Positions 1 through 9,758 of a DNA stretch of 64,000 bases are shown piece by piece. The notes beneath the pieces were generated by a model. The model had not been told where the DNA came from. It saw only the letters and a list, made by a program, of their open reading frames with translations, and did not search any database. The translations under genes and the position numbers were made by a program. Within the stretch, counting starts at the first letter, position 1, and each line of letters starts with the position of its first letter. The DNA is from JBBSBL01 sp963735885 (GTDB lineage: Bacteria; Actinomycetota; Thermoleophilia; Solirubrobacterales; Solirubrobacteraceae): positions 744,001 to 808,000 of the forward strand of contig CAVTMP010000007.1 of NCBI GenBank assembly GCA_963735885.1. The letters run 5' to 3'.

Positions 1-680
1 CTCGTGTAGCTGCCGGGGTGGATCGCCTGGACGAACGTGCCGCCGGTCACGGTGTCGGTGATCGTCGCGAGCGTCGGGTCGTCGTCGGGCCCGAACGCCA
101 CCGCGCCGCCGGAGATCTGGCCGTCGCCGACGACGGCCGGGCCGGTGAAGCTGCTGCCGCCGTCGTCCGAGACCCAGATCAGCGTCGTGTTGGACACGTC
201 GGAGTCGTCCGGCTTGGGGAAGACGGTCGGGTAGCGGTGCGTCATCAGCACGAGCTGGTCGCCGACCGCGAGCACCCGCGGGCCGTCGTTGTCGACGTTG
301 AACTGCGGGTCGTCGCCGGGGCCGTAGGGCTTGTCGGGGACGAGCCGCTGGGTGGAGGACGGGTTGTCGCACCCCCTCGCGCCCCGGCGCAGCCGGCAGT
401 AGCGCAGGACGTCGGCGCCGACGCCGTCGTCCTCGGTCCAGGCGACGTGTGCCGTGCCCGCCGCGTCGACGAGCACGTTCGGCTTCAGCCCGGAGGCGGA
501 GAGCGCGATGGGCTTCGGCAGCGGAGGGGGCTTGGTCGCGGGCGCGCGGCGCGTTCCCTTGTACCCGGGTGAGTGGTAGGACGGCAGCCGGCGCGAGCGG
601 GCGTTCGCGGAAGCGACGGGGAGCAGTACGAGAGCGGTGAGCACCGCCACGAGCACGGGCAGCGCGCGCTGCGACGCCAC
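1..680 (-). CDS. Secreted beta-propeller/sialidase-like protein, C-terminus beyond the window
   Basis: The frame starts at a GTG at 680, behind a strong purine-rich ribosome site (GGAGAGGGAAGGA), and runs off the window edge. The N-terminus is a Sec signal peptide (hydrophobic core VAVLTALVLLPVASANA), followed by a basic, Pro-rich linker. The mature part has motifs typical of extracellular repeat proteins: DAAGTAHVAWTEDDG and, further on, LIWVSDDGGSSFTGPAVV, which is an Asp-box-like turn (S-x-D-x-G-x-x-F). I infer an exported beta-propeller of the sialidase/BNR type with unknown ligand. Only about 226 residues are visible. It resembles the secreted protein at 41.9-43.3 kb in style, although direct homology is unproven. 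Confidence 0.7.
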   Translation of the reverse strand, partial: MASQRALPVLVAVLTALVLLPVASANARSRRLPSYHSPGYKGTRRAPATKPPPLPKPIALSASGLKPNVLVDAAGTAHVAWTEDDGVGADVLRYCRLRRGARGCDNPSSTQRLVPDKPYGPGDDPQFNVDNDGPRVLAVGDQLVLMTHRYPTVFPKPDDSDVSNTTLIWVSDDGGSSFTGPAVVGDGQISGGAVAFGPDDDPTLATITDTVTGGTFVQAIHPGSYT

Positions 681-760
681 GACGGTCCTTCCCTCTCCGC
701 GCACGCAGCCTCCCATCGGCAACACGCTGGCATCATCGCAGTCGCGACGTCGGAAAGCGG

Positions 761-1495
761 TTAGAACGGCTGCTCGCCCGCGACTCGCGGCGTGCAGATC
801 CACACGTCGTCGGACGCCAGCAGCCCGAAGCGCCTCGCCGCGGCCTCGCCGCGGGCCTCGATGGCGTTCCAGCGCTCGACCGCGAAGCCCGCCGCCGCCA
901 GGCGCGCGCCGACGTCCCGCGCATAGAGGCGGACGTGGTCGTGCTGCCAGAAGGCGGCCTCGCGCGCCGCGGCGGCGGCGATCGCCGGATCCTCGAAGGT
1001 CGCCGCGCGCTCGAGGTCGGTGGGGACCATGACGAGCGCGGTCCCGCCCGGTCGCACGACCCGGCGCAGCTCGCCCATCGCCGCCGCGTCGTCGCGCACG
1101 TGCTCGAGCACGTGGCTGCAGATCGCCGTGTCGAAGGCCGCGTCGGGGAGGGCCAGGTCCTGGAGGTCGAGCGTGAGGTCCGCCGTGCCCGGCTCGAGGT
1201 CGCCGGTCACGTAGCGCGCGGGCGCGAGCCGGCGGATGCGGCGCTCCAGGCACCACTCGGGCGCGAAGTGCAGCACCTCGCGGCCCCGCACGAGCCCGGG
1301 CCGCTCGCCGAGCAGCAGCGCGAACGCGCGGTGGCGCTCGTGCGCGCCGCAGCTCCAGCAGATCGCGCGCGGGCGGTTCCACGCGTCGCGGAAGCGGTCG
1401 AAGTCGCGGCCGCAGACCGGGCAGTGGACGTCGGCGCCGCGGCGGCGGGCGAGGTCCAGGCGGCGCCGGGCGGCGCGCCGGGCGCGAGCGATCAC
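761..1495 (-). CDS. Class I SAM-dependent methyltransferase with N-terminal zinc ribbon
   Basis: This is a protein of 244 residues. A zinc-ribbon-like segment at about residues 20-45 (CPVCGRDF, then CWSC) precedes a Rossmann methyltransferase fold. SAM-binding features visible are the acidic strand end in VTGDLEPG, AFDTAICSHVLEHV (motif of the Methyltransf_11 family) and VVRPGGTALVMVP. The substrate cannot be read from sequence; homologues with this layout are often found near polysaccharide or lipid genes. The GTG start overlaps the lipB stop as GTGA, so the two genes are translationally coupled. A cofactor or surface role through lipB coupling is only inference. Confidence 0.8.
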   Translation of the reverse strand: MIARARRAARRRLDLARRRGADVHCPVCGRDFDRFRDAWNRPRAICWSCGAHERHRAFALLLGERPGLVRGREVLHFAPEWCLERRIRRLAPARYVTGDLEPGTADLTLDLQDLALPDAAFDTAICSHVLEHVRDDAAAMGELRRVVRPGGTALVMVPTDLERAATFEDPAIAAAAAREAAFWQHDHVRLYARDVGARLAAAGFAVERWNAIEARGEAAARRFGLLASDDVWICTPRVAGEQPF

Positions 1496-2217
1496 GCGCC
1501 GGCGGGGACCGGCGCGCGGCGGGCGGCCGGGGCCGGCGGCGCGGGCAGGCCGAGCCGCGCCCGCGTGACGAGCCGCTGGCGGCGGCCCAGCGCCTCGGCC
1601 AGGCGGAACGCGGCCCGCCGCCGGAAGCACGGCAGCGCGCCGGCGCCGCGCCCGGTCTCGCGGATGAGCGAGGTCGCCCGCGCCCCGTCGCCGCGGCACG
1701 CGACGACCCACTCGAACGGCTGGAGGTCGTTCTCGACGTTCACCGCGAAGCCGTGGGTCGTCACGCCGCGCTGGACGTGGAGCCCGATCGAGCCGATCTT
1801 CCGCTCGCCGACCCACACGCCCGTCAGCCCGTCGGGCGCGCCGGCGGCCACGCCCTCGTCGGCCAGCGCGGCGATCATCGCCCGCTCCATCGCGCGGACG
1901 AGGCCGACGACGTCGTCGGTGCGCACGATCGGGTAGGCCACGAGCTGCCCGGGCCCGTGGTAGGTGACGCCGCCGCCGCGATCGACGTCGACGACGTCGA
2001 TCCCCTGGGCGCGATACCAGTCCTCGCCCATCGGGAGGTCGGCCGGGCCGGTCCGGCGCCCGCGGGTGTAGACCGGCGGGTGCTCGAGGCAGAGGAGCGC
2101 GTCGGGGATCTCGCCGGCCTGGCGGCGAGCGCGGAGCGCCTCCTGCAGCGCGAGCGCCTCGCGGTACTCCACCTGGCCGAGATGGCAGGTCCACAGCTCG
2201 TCCCGGCGCGCCGGCAT
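1492..2217 (-). CDS. lipB: Octanoyl-[acyl-carrier-protein]:protein N-octanoyltransferase
   Basis: LipB moves octanoyl groups from acyl carrier protein to the lipoyl domains of E2 subunits, the first step of lipoate assembly. The 241-residue product has the family signature GGGVTYHGPGQLVAYPI at about residues 82-98, the catalytic lysine region ERKIGSIGLHV and the catalytic cysteine in VACRGDGARATSL. The ATG at 2217 is chosen because the sequence from ELWTCHLG onward matches the usual LipB N-terminus; a longer open frame upstream is non-homologous. Its likely client, the E2 subunit, is encoded just downstream at 2883-4187. No lipA is seen in this window. Confidence 0.93.
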   Translation of the reverse strand: MPARRDELWTCHLGQVEYREALALQEALRARRQAGEIPDALLCLEHPPVYTRGRRTGPADLPMGEDWYRAQGIDVVDVDRGGGVTYHGPGQLVAYPIVRTDDVVGLVRAMERAMIAALADEGVAAGAPDGLTGVWVGERKIGSIGLHVQRGVTTHGFAVNVENDLQPFEWVVACRGDGARATSLIRETGRGAGALPCFRRRAAFRLAEALGRRQRLVTRARLGLPAPPAPAARRAPVPAGA

Positions 2218-2241
2218 GTCCGGAAGGATGGCACGCGGCTC

Positions 2242-2247
2242 TACCCT
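2242..2247 (+). promoter_or_regulatory. Putative -10 box (TACCCT), leaderless type
   Basis: TACCCT lies 6 bases before the ATG at 2254, leaving no room for a ribosome site. It fits the recurring TANNCT pattern of this window. Confidence 0.45.
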
Positions 2248-2253
2248 TGGCCG

Positions 2254-2844
2254 ATGGACGGAGCGAGCCTGCGACGGCTGCGCTGGCGCCTGCGCGGAGC
2301 CTGGATGTGGCCGGCGTTCCTCGTCCTCACGCCGGTCGCCGCGCTGATCGTCCACTCCAACCCGGTCCAGGGCGACGGCACCGGGCTCGTCCCCGCGTTC
2401 CTGCTCGCCGGGTTCCTCAATCTGCTCGCCATGGCGGTCCTCGCGCCGGCGGTGGCGATCCTGATCAGGCGCCGCCGGCCCGATCTGCCGAAGCTCGTCG
2501 CGCGCGACTACGCCGGTGCCGGGCTGATCGTGCTCGTCACGGCCGGGCTCGCCCTCGCGGGCCTCGCCCACGCCCCGGCGCTCGACGCCCGGCGCGGCGC
2601 CGCCGCCGCGCAGGCGGCCGCCGTCCAGCGCTACGTCCTGGCCAGCGCGCCCGCCTACCACGCCGGGCTCGCGCGGACCGACACCGTGCGGCTCGATCGT
2701 GACCTGTGGCGCACCTGCATCCCGGGGCGGACGGCGCGCCGCCGACTGTGCCTCTACGTCGACACGTCGCAACGGCCGCCCGGGGTCCGGGTCGACCCCT
2801 CGCCGTCGCCGAACTCGACGCTGCGCGACGCGGCCGTCGATTGA
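2254..2844 (+). CDS. Small multi-pass membrane protein, unknown function
   Basis: I do not recognise a family. The 196-residue product has three predicted membrane segments (about residues 17-37, 47-70 and 85-106) and an extracytoplasmic C-terminal half with two cysteines (RTCIPG and RRLCLYV) that could form a disulfide. It is transcribed divergently from lipB across only 36 bp and converges on the E2 gene 38 bp downstream. Nothing here ties it to lipoate metabolism besides position. Confidence 0.65.
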   Translation: MDGASLRRLRWRLRGAWMWPAFLVLTPVAALIVHSNPVQGDGTGLVPAFLLAGFLNLLAMAVLAPAVAILIRRRRPDLPKLVARDYAGAGLIVLVTAGLALAGLAHAPALDARRGAAAAQAAAVQRYVLASAPAYHAGLARTDTVRLDRDLWRTCIPGRTARRRLCLYVDTSQRPPGVRVDPSPSPNSTLRDAAVD

Positions 2845-2882
2845 CGACGCGGGCCCGCGGACCTGGTGGCCGACGGCTCGTC

Positions 2883-4187
2883 CTACAGCGCGAGCGCGAG
2901 CGGCGCCTCGAGCTTGCCGCGGACCGCGGCGAGGAACTCGGCGGCGGCGGCGCCGTAGAGGATGCGGTGGTCGCAGGAGAGGGTCAGCGTCATCAGATGG
3001 CCGGCCGCGATGACGCCGTCGCGGACGACCGCCGCCTCGCGGAGCGCGCCGACCGCGAGGATCGCGGCCTGCGGCGGGTTGATCACGGCGCTGAACTGCG
3101 TGATGCCGAACATCCCGAGGTTCGAGACGGTGAACGTCCCTCCGGCGAGCTCCGGCGGGGTGATCCGGCCCGCGCGGACCCGCTCGGCCAGCGCGCGCGC
3201 CTCCCGCGCGATCTCGCCGAGGGACTTGCGGTCGGCGTCGAACACGGTCGGCACGACCAGCGCGTCCTCCGCGGCGACCGCGACCCCGACGTTCACGCGC
3301 GAGAACAGCTCGAAGCGACCGTCGCGGTAGGCGCCGTTGGCACGCGGGTGCTCGCGAAGCGCCAGCGCGCAGGCCTTGACGACCATGTCGTTGAAGGAGG
3401 GCACCGGGGTCTCGCCGCCGAGCGCCTTGAGCTGTGAGCGCAGCTCGACCAGCGAGCTCGCCTCGACCTCGGTCGTGAGCGTGAAGTCCGGCACCGTGGC
3501 CTTCGACTCGGCCATGCGCCGGGCGATGACCTGCTGGGTCTTGGAGAGCTCGACGGGCGTGACCTCGCCCTTGGCGGCGCCCGGCTCGCCCATGCCGGCG
3601 GCGACGGGGGCCGGTGGCGCCGGTGAAGCCGGGGCGGGCGCGGCCGGCGTCGCGGCGGCCGCCCCGCCCGCCGCGGCGGCCTCGACGTCGGCCTTCACGA
3701 TCCGACCCCCCGGCCCGCTCCCGGCGAGGGCGGCGAGGTCGAGGCCGAGCTCGCGCGCCATGCGCCGCGCGACCGGCGAGGCCTTCAGCCGGCCGTTGCC
3801 CCCGCCGCCGGGAGCGGCGGCCGGCACCGGGGTGGCCGCTCCGGGCGCGACCGGGGCCGCCGGGCCGCCGGCCGCCGCCCCGCCGGCCGGCTTCGGACCC
3901 GCGGTCTGCTCGACGGCCGCCGCCGCCGGCGCGACGGCCGCCGCGGCCGGCCCGTCCCCGCCGCCGATGCGGGCGATGACCGCGCCGATCGGCAGCGTCG
4001 CGCCCTCCTGGGCGACGATCTCGAGCGGCCCGTCCTGGTCGGCCTCGTAGACCATGTTCGCCTTGTCGGTCTCGATCTCGACGAGCTCGTCTCCGTGCGC
4101 GACCTCGTCGCCGGCCGCCTTGAGCCAGCGCAGGATCGTGCCCTCCTCCATGGAGTCGGAGAGGCGGGGCATGACGACGTCAGGCAA
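2883..4187 (-). CDS. pdhC: Pyruvate/2-oxoacid dehydrogenase E2, dihydrolipoyl acyltransferase
   Basis: This is the E2 core enzyme that transfers the acyl group from lipoate to CoA. In the 434-residue product, a lipoyl domain occupies about residues 1-78 with the lipoylated lysine in ETDKAN; an Ala/Pro/Gly-rich hinge follows; a peripheral subunit-binding domain (SPVARRMARELGLDL) lies near 135-170; the catalytic domain fills the rest. The active-site motif is CDHRILYGA: the His is present and Tyr replaces the Asp of the common DHRxxDG, a variant known from cyanobacterial and plastid-type E2. The start is a TTG 23 bp after the E1-beta stop with a GGAG element; an in-frame ATG at 4172 is the alternative. 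Substrate is probably pyruvate. Confidence 0.9.
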   Translation of the reverse strand: MPDVVMPRLSDSMEEGTILRWLKAAGDEVAHGDELVEIETDKANMVYEADQDGPLEIVAQEGATLPIGAVIARIGGGDGPAAAAVAPAAAAVEQTAGPKPAGGAAAGGPAAPVAPGAATPVPAAAPGGGGNGRLKASPVARRMARELGLDLAALAGSGPGGRIVKADVEAAAAGGAAAATPAAPAPASPAPPAPVAAGMGEPGAAKGEVTPVELSKTQQVIARRMAESKATVPDFTLTTEVEASSLVELRSQLKALGGETPVPSFNDMVVKACALALREHPRANGAYRDGRFELFSRVNVGVAVAAEDALVVPTVFDADRKSLGEIAREARALAERVRAGRITPPELAGGTFTVSNLGMFGITQFSAVINPPQAAILAVGALREAAVVRDGVIAAGHLMTLTLSCDHRILYGAAAAEFLAAVRGKLEAPLALAL

Positions 4188-4210
4188 GACCGCTCCGGTG
4201 CTCGGCCACG

Positions 4211-5197
<987 letters not shown>

Positions 5198-5199
5198 GG

Positions 5200-6297
5200 T
5201 CAGCCGCCGCCCCGGCGGTCCTCGCCGCGCCGGGCCTCGGCGCCGCGCTCGTCCAGCGAGTACCAGCCGCGGACCTGGTCGCCGAGCGCGTAGACGTCGT
5301 CGTAGAGCGACTCGGGCGGCGGGAACGGCGACCGGTCGGCGAAGGCCACGGCCTCGTCGACGCGAGCCACCGCGGCGGCGTCGATCTCGGCGAGGTCCCC
5401 GTCGGCCGCGAGGCCCGCGCCGCGCAGGCGCGACTCGAAGCTCGTGATCGGATCGCGCTCGCGCCACTGCGCGACCTGCTCCTTGGTCCGGTACTCCTCC
5501 GGATCGGCCATCGAGTGGCCCCGGAAGCGGTAGGTGATGGCCTCCACCAGCACCGGCCGGCGCTCCTCGCGCGCCCGCCCCAGCGCCTCGGCGACGACCC
5601 GTCGGGTGTCGACGACGTCCATCCCGTCGCACTCCACGCCCGGCACGCCGAACCCCTCCCCCTTGACCTGCAGGTCGGTGACGGCCGAGTGGCGCTCGAG
5701 CGACGTGCCCATGCCGAACTGGTTGTTGGTCACCATGAAGACCACGGGCAGCCGCCACAGCGCGGCCAGGTTCATCGTCTCCCCGAACGTGCCCTGGTTC
5801 GAGGCGCCGTCGCCGAACATGCAGAGGGTGACCTCCCCGCTCCCGCGGTAGTCGCAGGCCAGGGCGAGCCCGGCGGCGATCGGCAGGTTCCCGCCGACGA
5901 TCCCGTAGCCGCCGAGGAAGCGGCGCGAGAGGTCGAACATGTGCATCGAGCCGCCGCGACCCTTGGAGCAGCCCGTGGCCTTCCCGAAGAGCTCGGCCAT
6001 GACCGCCTCGGGGGCGGTGCCGCGGGCGAGCGCGTGGCCGTGCGAGCGGTAGGTCGAGATCAGGTAGTCCTCGTCGCGCAGCGCCCGGGCCGCGCCGACG
6101 ATCGTCGCCTCCTCGCCGATGGCCAGGTGGAGGAAGCCGCCGACCTTCGCCTTCGCGTACATCTCGCCGGCCCGCTCCTCGAAGCGGCGGATGAGGACCA
6201 TCGCCTCGAGCCACTCCCGCGCCGCATCGGGCTCCGGCAGCGCGTCGTCGGCGCCCGGTTGCGGGCCATTCCTCGCCTCGGCGACGCGATCCGCCAT
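5200..6297 (-). CDS. pdhA: Pyruvate dehydrogenase E1 component, alpha subunit
   Basis: This subunit decarboxylates the 2-oxoacid with thiamine diphosphate. In the 365-residue protein, the cofactor motif runs from GDGASNQG (about residue 162) to VTNNQFGM (about 192). The flexible active-site loops are visible as YRSHGHALARG and SKGRGGSMHMF, and RFRGHSMADPEEYRTKEQ is the second regulatory-loop region. The ATG at 6297 begins MADRVAEAR; the promoter-like TAAGGT only 10 bp upstream supports this start. It heads a pdhA-pdhB-pdhC transcription unit, with E3 encoded nearby at 7202-8587. Confidence 0.93.
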   Translation of the reverse strand: MADRVAEARNGPQPGADDALPEPDAAREWLEAMVLIRRFEERAGEMYAKAKVGGFLHLAIGEEATIVGAARALRDEDYLISTYRSHGHALARGTAPEAVMAELFGKATGCSKGRGGSMHMFDLSRRFLGGYGIVGGNLPIAAGLALACDYRGSGEVTLCMFGDGASNQGTFGETMNLAALWRLPVVFMVTNNQFGMGTSLERHSAVTDLQVKGEGFGVPGVECDGMDVVDTRRVVAEALGRAREERRPVLVEAITYRFRGHSMADPEEYRTKEQVAQWRERDPITSFESRLRGAGLAADGDLAEIDAAAVARVDEAVAFADRSPFPPPESLYDDVYALGDQVRGWYSLDERGAEARRGEDRRGGG

Positions 6298-6307
6298 TCC
6301 GCCGGTG

Positions 6308-6313
6308 ACCTTA
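6308..6313 (-). promoter_or_regulatory. Putative -10 box (TAAGGT) of the pdhABC unit
   Basis: Read on the minus strand, TAAGGT lies 10 bases before the pdhA ATG. The spacing predicts a transcript beginning at or next to the start codon. Confidence 0.45.
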
Positions 6314-6410
6314 GCCGCCGGGAGATCGGCGCACCAGGAGATCGGCCGTTCGCGGATGCCCGTGATCGTCGGGACGTCGGGTGCCCGGGTGGTGCACGCT
6401 CCCGCCGGGT

Positions 6411-6656
6411 CTACCCGCCGCTCGCCTCGTGCAGCCACGCGGCGGCGAAGGCCGCCGGGTCGAGGCGGGCGAGGTCGGCGCGCAGCGTCTTCGCCAGCCG
6501 GGCCGCCTCGCGCGGCCGGCCCTCCCAGAACAGGACGACCTCGCCGGTGTCGATGTCCACGACCTCGACCTGGTCCACCCGGTCGGGCGCGGCGAGCACG
6601 GCGGGTGCGGTCCCGCCCCGGGCGCGCGTCAGGCGGTAGGCGGCGCGGGCGCTCAC
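6411..6656 (-). CDS. Small conserved-looking protein of unknown function
   Basis: This 81-residue protein starts at a GTG that overlaps the stop of the DsbA-like gene as GTGA. No known domain is recognised. It contains VEVVDIDTGEVVLFWEG, a strand-turn-strand with an acidic patch, and a C-terminal helix rich in Ala/Leu. Coupling to the thioredoxin-fold gene suggests a shared unit, but no function can be assigned. Confidence 0.6.
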   Translation of the reverse strand: MSARAAYRLTRARGGTAPAVLAAPDRVDQVEVVDIDTGEVVLFWEGRPREAARLAKTLRADLARLDPAAFAAAWLHEASGG

Positions 6657-7201
6657 CGCAGCGCCGACAGCGTCGCCGCCGCGTCCTCGAGCGCCGCCTC
6701 GCCGGCATGGAGCCGGACGCCCGCGACGAGCGTCGGCACCGTCGTCACGCCGGCGGCGCGGGCCTCGGCCGTGGCGGCGTCGAGCGCGCGGGCCGTGCCC
6801 GCGAGGGCGATGCCGCGATCGAGCGCCGCCGGATGGATCTCGGCGGCGGCGCCGGCGATGCGCAGCGTGTCGGGATCCTCGAGCTCGCGGCCGCCGGCCC
6901 AGACCTGGCGCAGCACGGCGTGGGTGAAGGCGACGACCCGCCCGGCCTGGCGCGCGTAGGTGGCCGCCAGCATCGCGGGCCGGGTCTCGCGCGGCAGGGT
7001 CGACGGCGGTCGGAGCGGCAGCAGGCCGAGCTCCCGCGCGCGCCGCGCGACGGCCTCGAGGTCCGGCGCGGGCAGGCCGCCGGCGAGGGCGCCGGCCTCG
7101 ACCGGGACGAAGACCGGGACCTCGGGGAGCACGGCGACCACGCGCTCGGCCGCGATCCAGCACTCCGGGCTGCCGAGGTCGAAGTGGAACGTCGCCCGCA
7201 C
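6653..7201 (-). CDS. DsbA-family / 2-hydroxychromene-2-carboxylate isomerase-like protein
   Basis: The 182-residue protein has a thioredoxin-like fold of the DsbA/kappa-GST superfamily. FHFDLGSPECWIAAERV at the N-terminus is the strand-loop-helix that carries CxxC in true oxidoreductases; here the helix start reads SPEC, with a single cysteine, so disulfide exchange is unlikely. The conserved cis-proline region is GVTTVPTLVAGVRL near residue 148. The helical insert between is typical of HCCA isomerases. It directly follows the E3 gene (stop to start within 1 bp). The substrate is unknown. Confidence 0.75.
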   Translation of the reverse strand: MRATFHFDLGSPECWIAAERVVAVLPEVPVFVPVEAGALAGGLPAPDLEAVARRARELGLLPLRPPSTLPRETRPAMLAATYARQAGRVVAFTHAVLRQVWAGGRELEDPDTLRIAGAAAEIHPAALDRGIALAGTARALDAATAEARAAGVTTVPTLVAGVRLHAGEAALEDAAATLSALR

Positions 7202-8587
7202 CTACCCGTGGATCAGCCAGCCGTCGGCGGCGCGGGCGGCCTCCATGAGCGCCTCGGAGAGCGTCGGGTGGCCGTGCACGATCCGCGCGACCTCCGGGTA
7301 GCCGCCCTCGAGCGCCCTGGCGTTGACGAGCTCCTGGATGAGCTCGGTCGCCTTCGCGCCGCAGATGTGCCCCCCGAGCAGCTCGCCGTACCTCGCGTCG
7401 CCGACGATCTTGACGATCCCCGTGCGGTCGCCGTACACCGTGCCGGCGCCGACCGAGCCGTAGGAGACCTTCCCGACCACGACGTCGTGGCCGGCGTCCC
7501 GGGCCTCCGCCTCGGTGAGGCCGAAGCTCGCGACGTTCGGCGTGCAGAAGGTCGCGCGCGGGATGTCGACGTAGTCGATCGGATGCGTGGGCCGGCCGGC
7601 GGCGTCCTCCGCGGCGAGGATCCCCTCGTCGGAGGCCTTGTGGGCCAGCGCCGGGCCGGGGACGAGGTCGCCGATCGCGTACACGCCCTTCGCGCTCGTG
7701 CGCAGCGCGCCGTCGACGGCGACGAGGCCGTCCTCGCCGAGCTTCACGCCCGCGTCCTCGAGGCCGAGGCCCTCGACGTCCGGCCCGCGCCCCGCCGCGA
7801 TCACCAGGTACTCCGCCTCGGCCGCCTCGCCGCCGGCGGTGAAGGTCACCGACCCCTCGCCGGCGACGACGTCCTCGACCGGCGCCCCGGTCTTCACCGT
7901 GATGCCCTGCTTCTTGAACCCCCGCGCGGCGGCCTTCGAGACGTCCGCGTCCTCGGTCGGCAGCACGCGGTCCAGCGCCTCCAGCAGCGTCACCTCCGAG
8001 CCGAGCCGCGCGTAGGCCGAGGCGATCTCCGTGCCCGAGGCCCCGGCGCCGATGACGGCCAGCGTCTTCGGCACCTCGGCGAACGCCCACGCCTCCTCGG
8101 TCCCCACCACCCGGCCGCCGAACGCCGTCCCCGGCACCGGGCGGGCCACCGAGCCGGTGGCGAGGATGACCGTCCCCGCCTCGAGCTCGTCGCCGTCGAA
8201 GTTCCCGCCGACCTTCACGTTGCCGTCCGCCGTGACCGCGCCGTGGCCCTCGATCGCCTCGATCGCGTTCTTCTTGAACAGGCCGCTCACCCCGCCGACG
8301 AGCGTCGAGATCACCTTCTCCCGGCGCGCCGACACGGCGCCGAAGTCCACGGACACCTCGCCGCCCACCGTGATCCCGAACTCGCCCGCGTCACGCACCT
8401 CGTCGAGCACGTCGGCCGTGCGGAGCACCGCCTTGGCCGGGATGCAGGCGTAGTTCAGGCAGCGGCCGCCGACCTTGTCCTTCTCGACGACCGCGGTCTT
8501 CATGCCGAGCTGGGCGGCGCGGATCGCGGCGACATAGCCGCCCGGGCCGGAGCCGATCACGACGCAATCGAAGGCGGAAGCGGCCAT
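7202..8587 (-). CDS. lpdA: Dihydrolipoyl dehydrogenase (E3)
   Basis: This flavoprotein reoxidises dihydrolipoamide on E2 and reduces NAD+. The 461-residue product has the FAD dinucleotide fold VVIGSGPGGYVAAIRAAQLG, the redox-active disulfide GGRCLNYACIPAKAV (Cys-x4-Cys, with Tyr-Ala in place of the usual Val-Gly), the NAD fold VIGAGASGTEIASAYARLG, a second FAD motif GVYAIGDLVPG, and the C-terminal catalytic His-Glu in HGHPTLSEALMEAA. The ATG at 8587 lies 10 bp downstream of the adenylate cyclase stop, yet a -10-like box in that gap suggests it can also be transcribed on its own. It is separated from pdhABC by two small genes. Confidence 0.92.
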   Translation of the reverse strand: MAASAFDCVVIGSGPGGYVAAIRAAQLGMKTAVVEKDKVGGRCLNYACIPAKAVLRTADVLDEVRDAGEFGITVGGEVSVDFGAVSARREKVISTLVGGVSGLFKKNAIEAIEGHGAVTADGNVKVGGNFDGDELEAGTVILATGSVARPVPGTAFGGRVVGTEEAWAFAEVPKTLAVIGAGASGTEIASAYARLGSEVTLLEALDRVLPTEDADVSKAAARGFKKQGITVKTGAPVEDVVAGEGSVTFTAGGEAAEAEYLVIAAGRGPDVEGLGLEDAGVKLGEDGLVAVDGALRTSAKGVYAIGDLVPGPALAHKASDEGILAAEDAAGRPTHPIDYVDIPRATFCTPNVASFGLTEAEARDAGHDVVVGKVSYGSVGAGTVYGDRTGIVKIVGDARYGELLGGHICGAKATELIQELVNARALEGGYPEVARIVHGHPTLSEALMEAARAADGWLIHG

Positions 8588-8594
8588 GCGATCT

Positions 8595-8600
8595 ACGCTA
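8595..8600 (-). promoter_or_regulatory. Putative -10 box (TAGCGT) for lpdA
   Basis: TAGCGT on the minus strand is 7 bases from the lpdA ATG and overlaps the stop codon of the preceding cyclase gene. Confidence 0.35.
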
Positions 8601-9758
8601 TCGCACGCCCTCCGGCCCCGGAGGGCGCACGTCTTCCGGCTCCTTCCGGCGCACCCGGAACACCGGCACCGCGCCGCGGACGCCCTTGAACGAGCGCTCT
8701 CCGGCGAAGGAGAAGCGCAGGTCCGGCGCATCCTTCAGCGCCTCCCGGACGGGGCCGCCGACCAGCACGCTCGCGGGCCGCGCCAGGGAGGTGAGGCGGC
8801 TGGCCAGGTTGACCGGCCGCCCGTAGACGTCGCCCGCCCGCGCCACGACCTCGCCGGCGGCGATCCCCGCGCGGAGCTGGGGGAAGTCCTCGCCCTCGAG
8901 GTCGGCGGCCTCGACGAGACCGAGCGCCGCGGCCACGAGGGGCCCGGGCTCGGGGGCGGCGAGCATCGCGGCGTCACCGATCGTCTTGACGAGCTTCACC
9001 GGCCCGCCCGCGGCCGCGCGGGCCAGGGCCTCCAGCCGCGCCGCGATGCCGCCGAGCTCGTCGGCCGCGATCTGCTCGCCCAGCCGCGTGAAGCCGACGA
9101 GGTCGGCGAACGCCACGCTCATCTCGCGCGTGCCGCGCACCCGGCCGGAGGCGAGGTCGGCCTGGCCGACCACCTCCTGGCGGACCTGGTCGCGCAGGTG
9201 CGCGTGGAGCACGGACTCGAGCGTGGGGCCGAGCTCGGGCCCGAGCCGGCGGGCGAAGTCCGCCAGGCGCAGCCCGAGGTCGAGCTCCGTGTCGCCCGGG
9301 CGCGCCAGCGTCTCGGTGGCCAGGCGGCGGATCGCCTCGGCCAGCTCGGCCATCGCGCGGCCCATCACGCGGGTGACCTCGAGGCGACCCTCCTCCGGCA
9401 GGCCCGCGGCGGCGAAGCGCGCGCCACGCCGCGCGGCCTCGAGGTCGTACTCGGCGTAGGCGCGCTCGTCGGGATCCGGCACCGGGAAGCCGAGCGCCTG
9501 CCGGAAGGCGCCGAGCGTCGCGACGTCCTGGCCGACGCGCGCCGCGACCTCGCGGCCGGTGTAGCGGGGCGCGTCCTCGCCGGCCAGCACCCGCTCGACC
9601 GGGAGCAGCGCGAGCCGGTCCTCGGCGACCGCGCGGCGCAGCTCCTCGACCGGCACCCCCTCGGCGTGGAGGCGCTCGAGCAGGTGGAGCCGCGCCTCGC
9701 GCGCCCGCGGCTCGTCGAGCCCGTCGAGCAGGCCCTCGTCGGCGAAGTCGACGCTCAC
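8598..9758 (-). CDS. Class III adenylate cyclase with N-terminal regulatory domain (Rv1264-like)
   Basis: This enzyme is predicted to make cyclic AMP from ATP. Residues 1-190 form an all-helical domain (GLLDGL, RRAVAEDRLALLPVERVL, YTGREVAARVG) that resembles the autoinhibitory, pH-responsive domain of Mycobacterium Rv1264. The catalytic domain follows at about 212-378. All key residues can be seen: metal Asp 219 (FADLVGF), Lys 258 and Asp 262 (KTIGD), Asp 310, Asn 317 and Arg 321 (GDVYGRPVNLASR), so it should be active as a homodimer. It has no membrane segment and is presumably cytosolic. The start GTG overlaps the thioesterase stop (GTGA). The nucleotide preference is inferred. Confidence 0.88.
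   Translation of the reverse strand: MSVDFADEGLLDGLDEPRAREARLHLLERLHAEGVPVEELRRAVAEDRLALLPVERVLAGEDAPRYTGREVAARVGQDVATLGAFRQALGFPVPDPDERAYAEYDLEAARRGARFAAAGLPEEGRLEVTRVMGRAMAELAEAIRRLATETLARPGDTELDLGLRLADFARRLGPELGPTLESVLHAHLRDQVRQEVVGQADLASGRVRGTREMSVAFADLVGFTRLGEQIAADELGGIAARLEALARAAAGGPVKLVKTIGDAAMLAAPEPGPLVAAALGLVEAADLEGEDFPQLRAGIAAGEVVARAGDVYGRPVNLASRLTSLARPASVLVGGPVREALKDAPDLRFSFAGERSFKGVRGAVPVFRVRRKEPEDVRPPGPEGVR

Noticed and set aside
2883..4187. A damaged E2 active site (DHRILYG in place of DHRxxDG)
   Set aside because: Tyr at this position is a known natural variant in cyanobacterial and plastid-type E2 enzymes, and the rest of the gene is intact.
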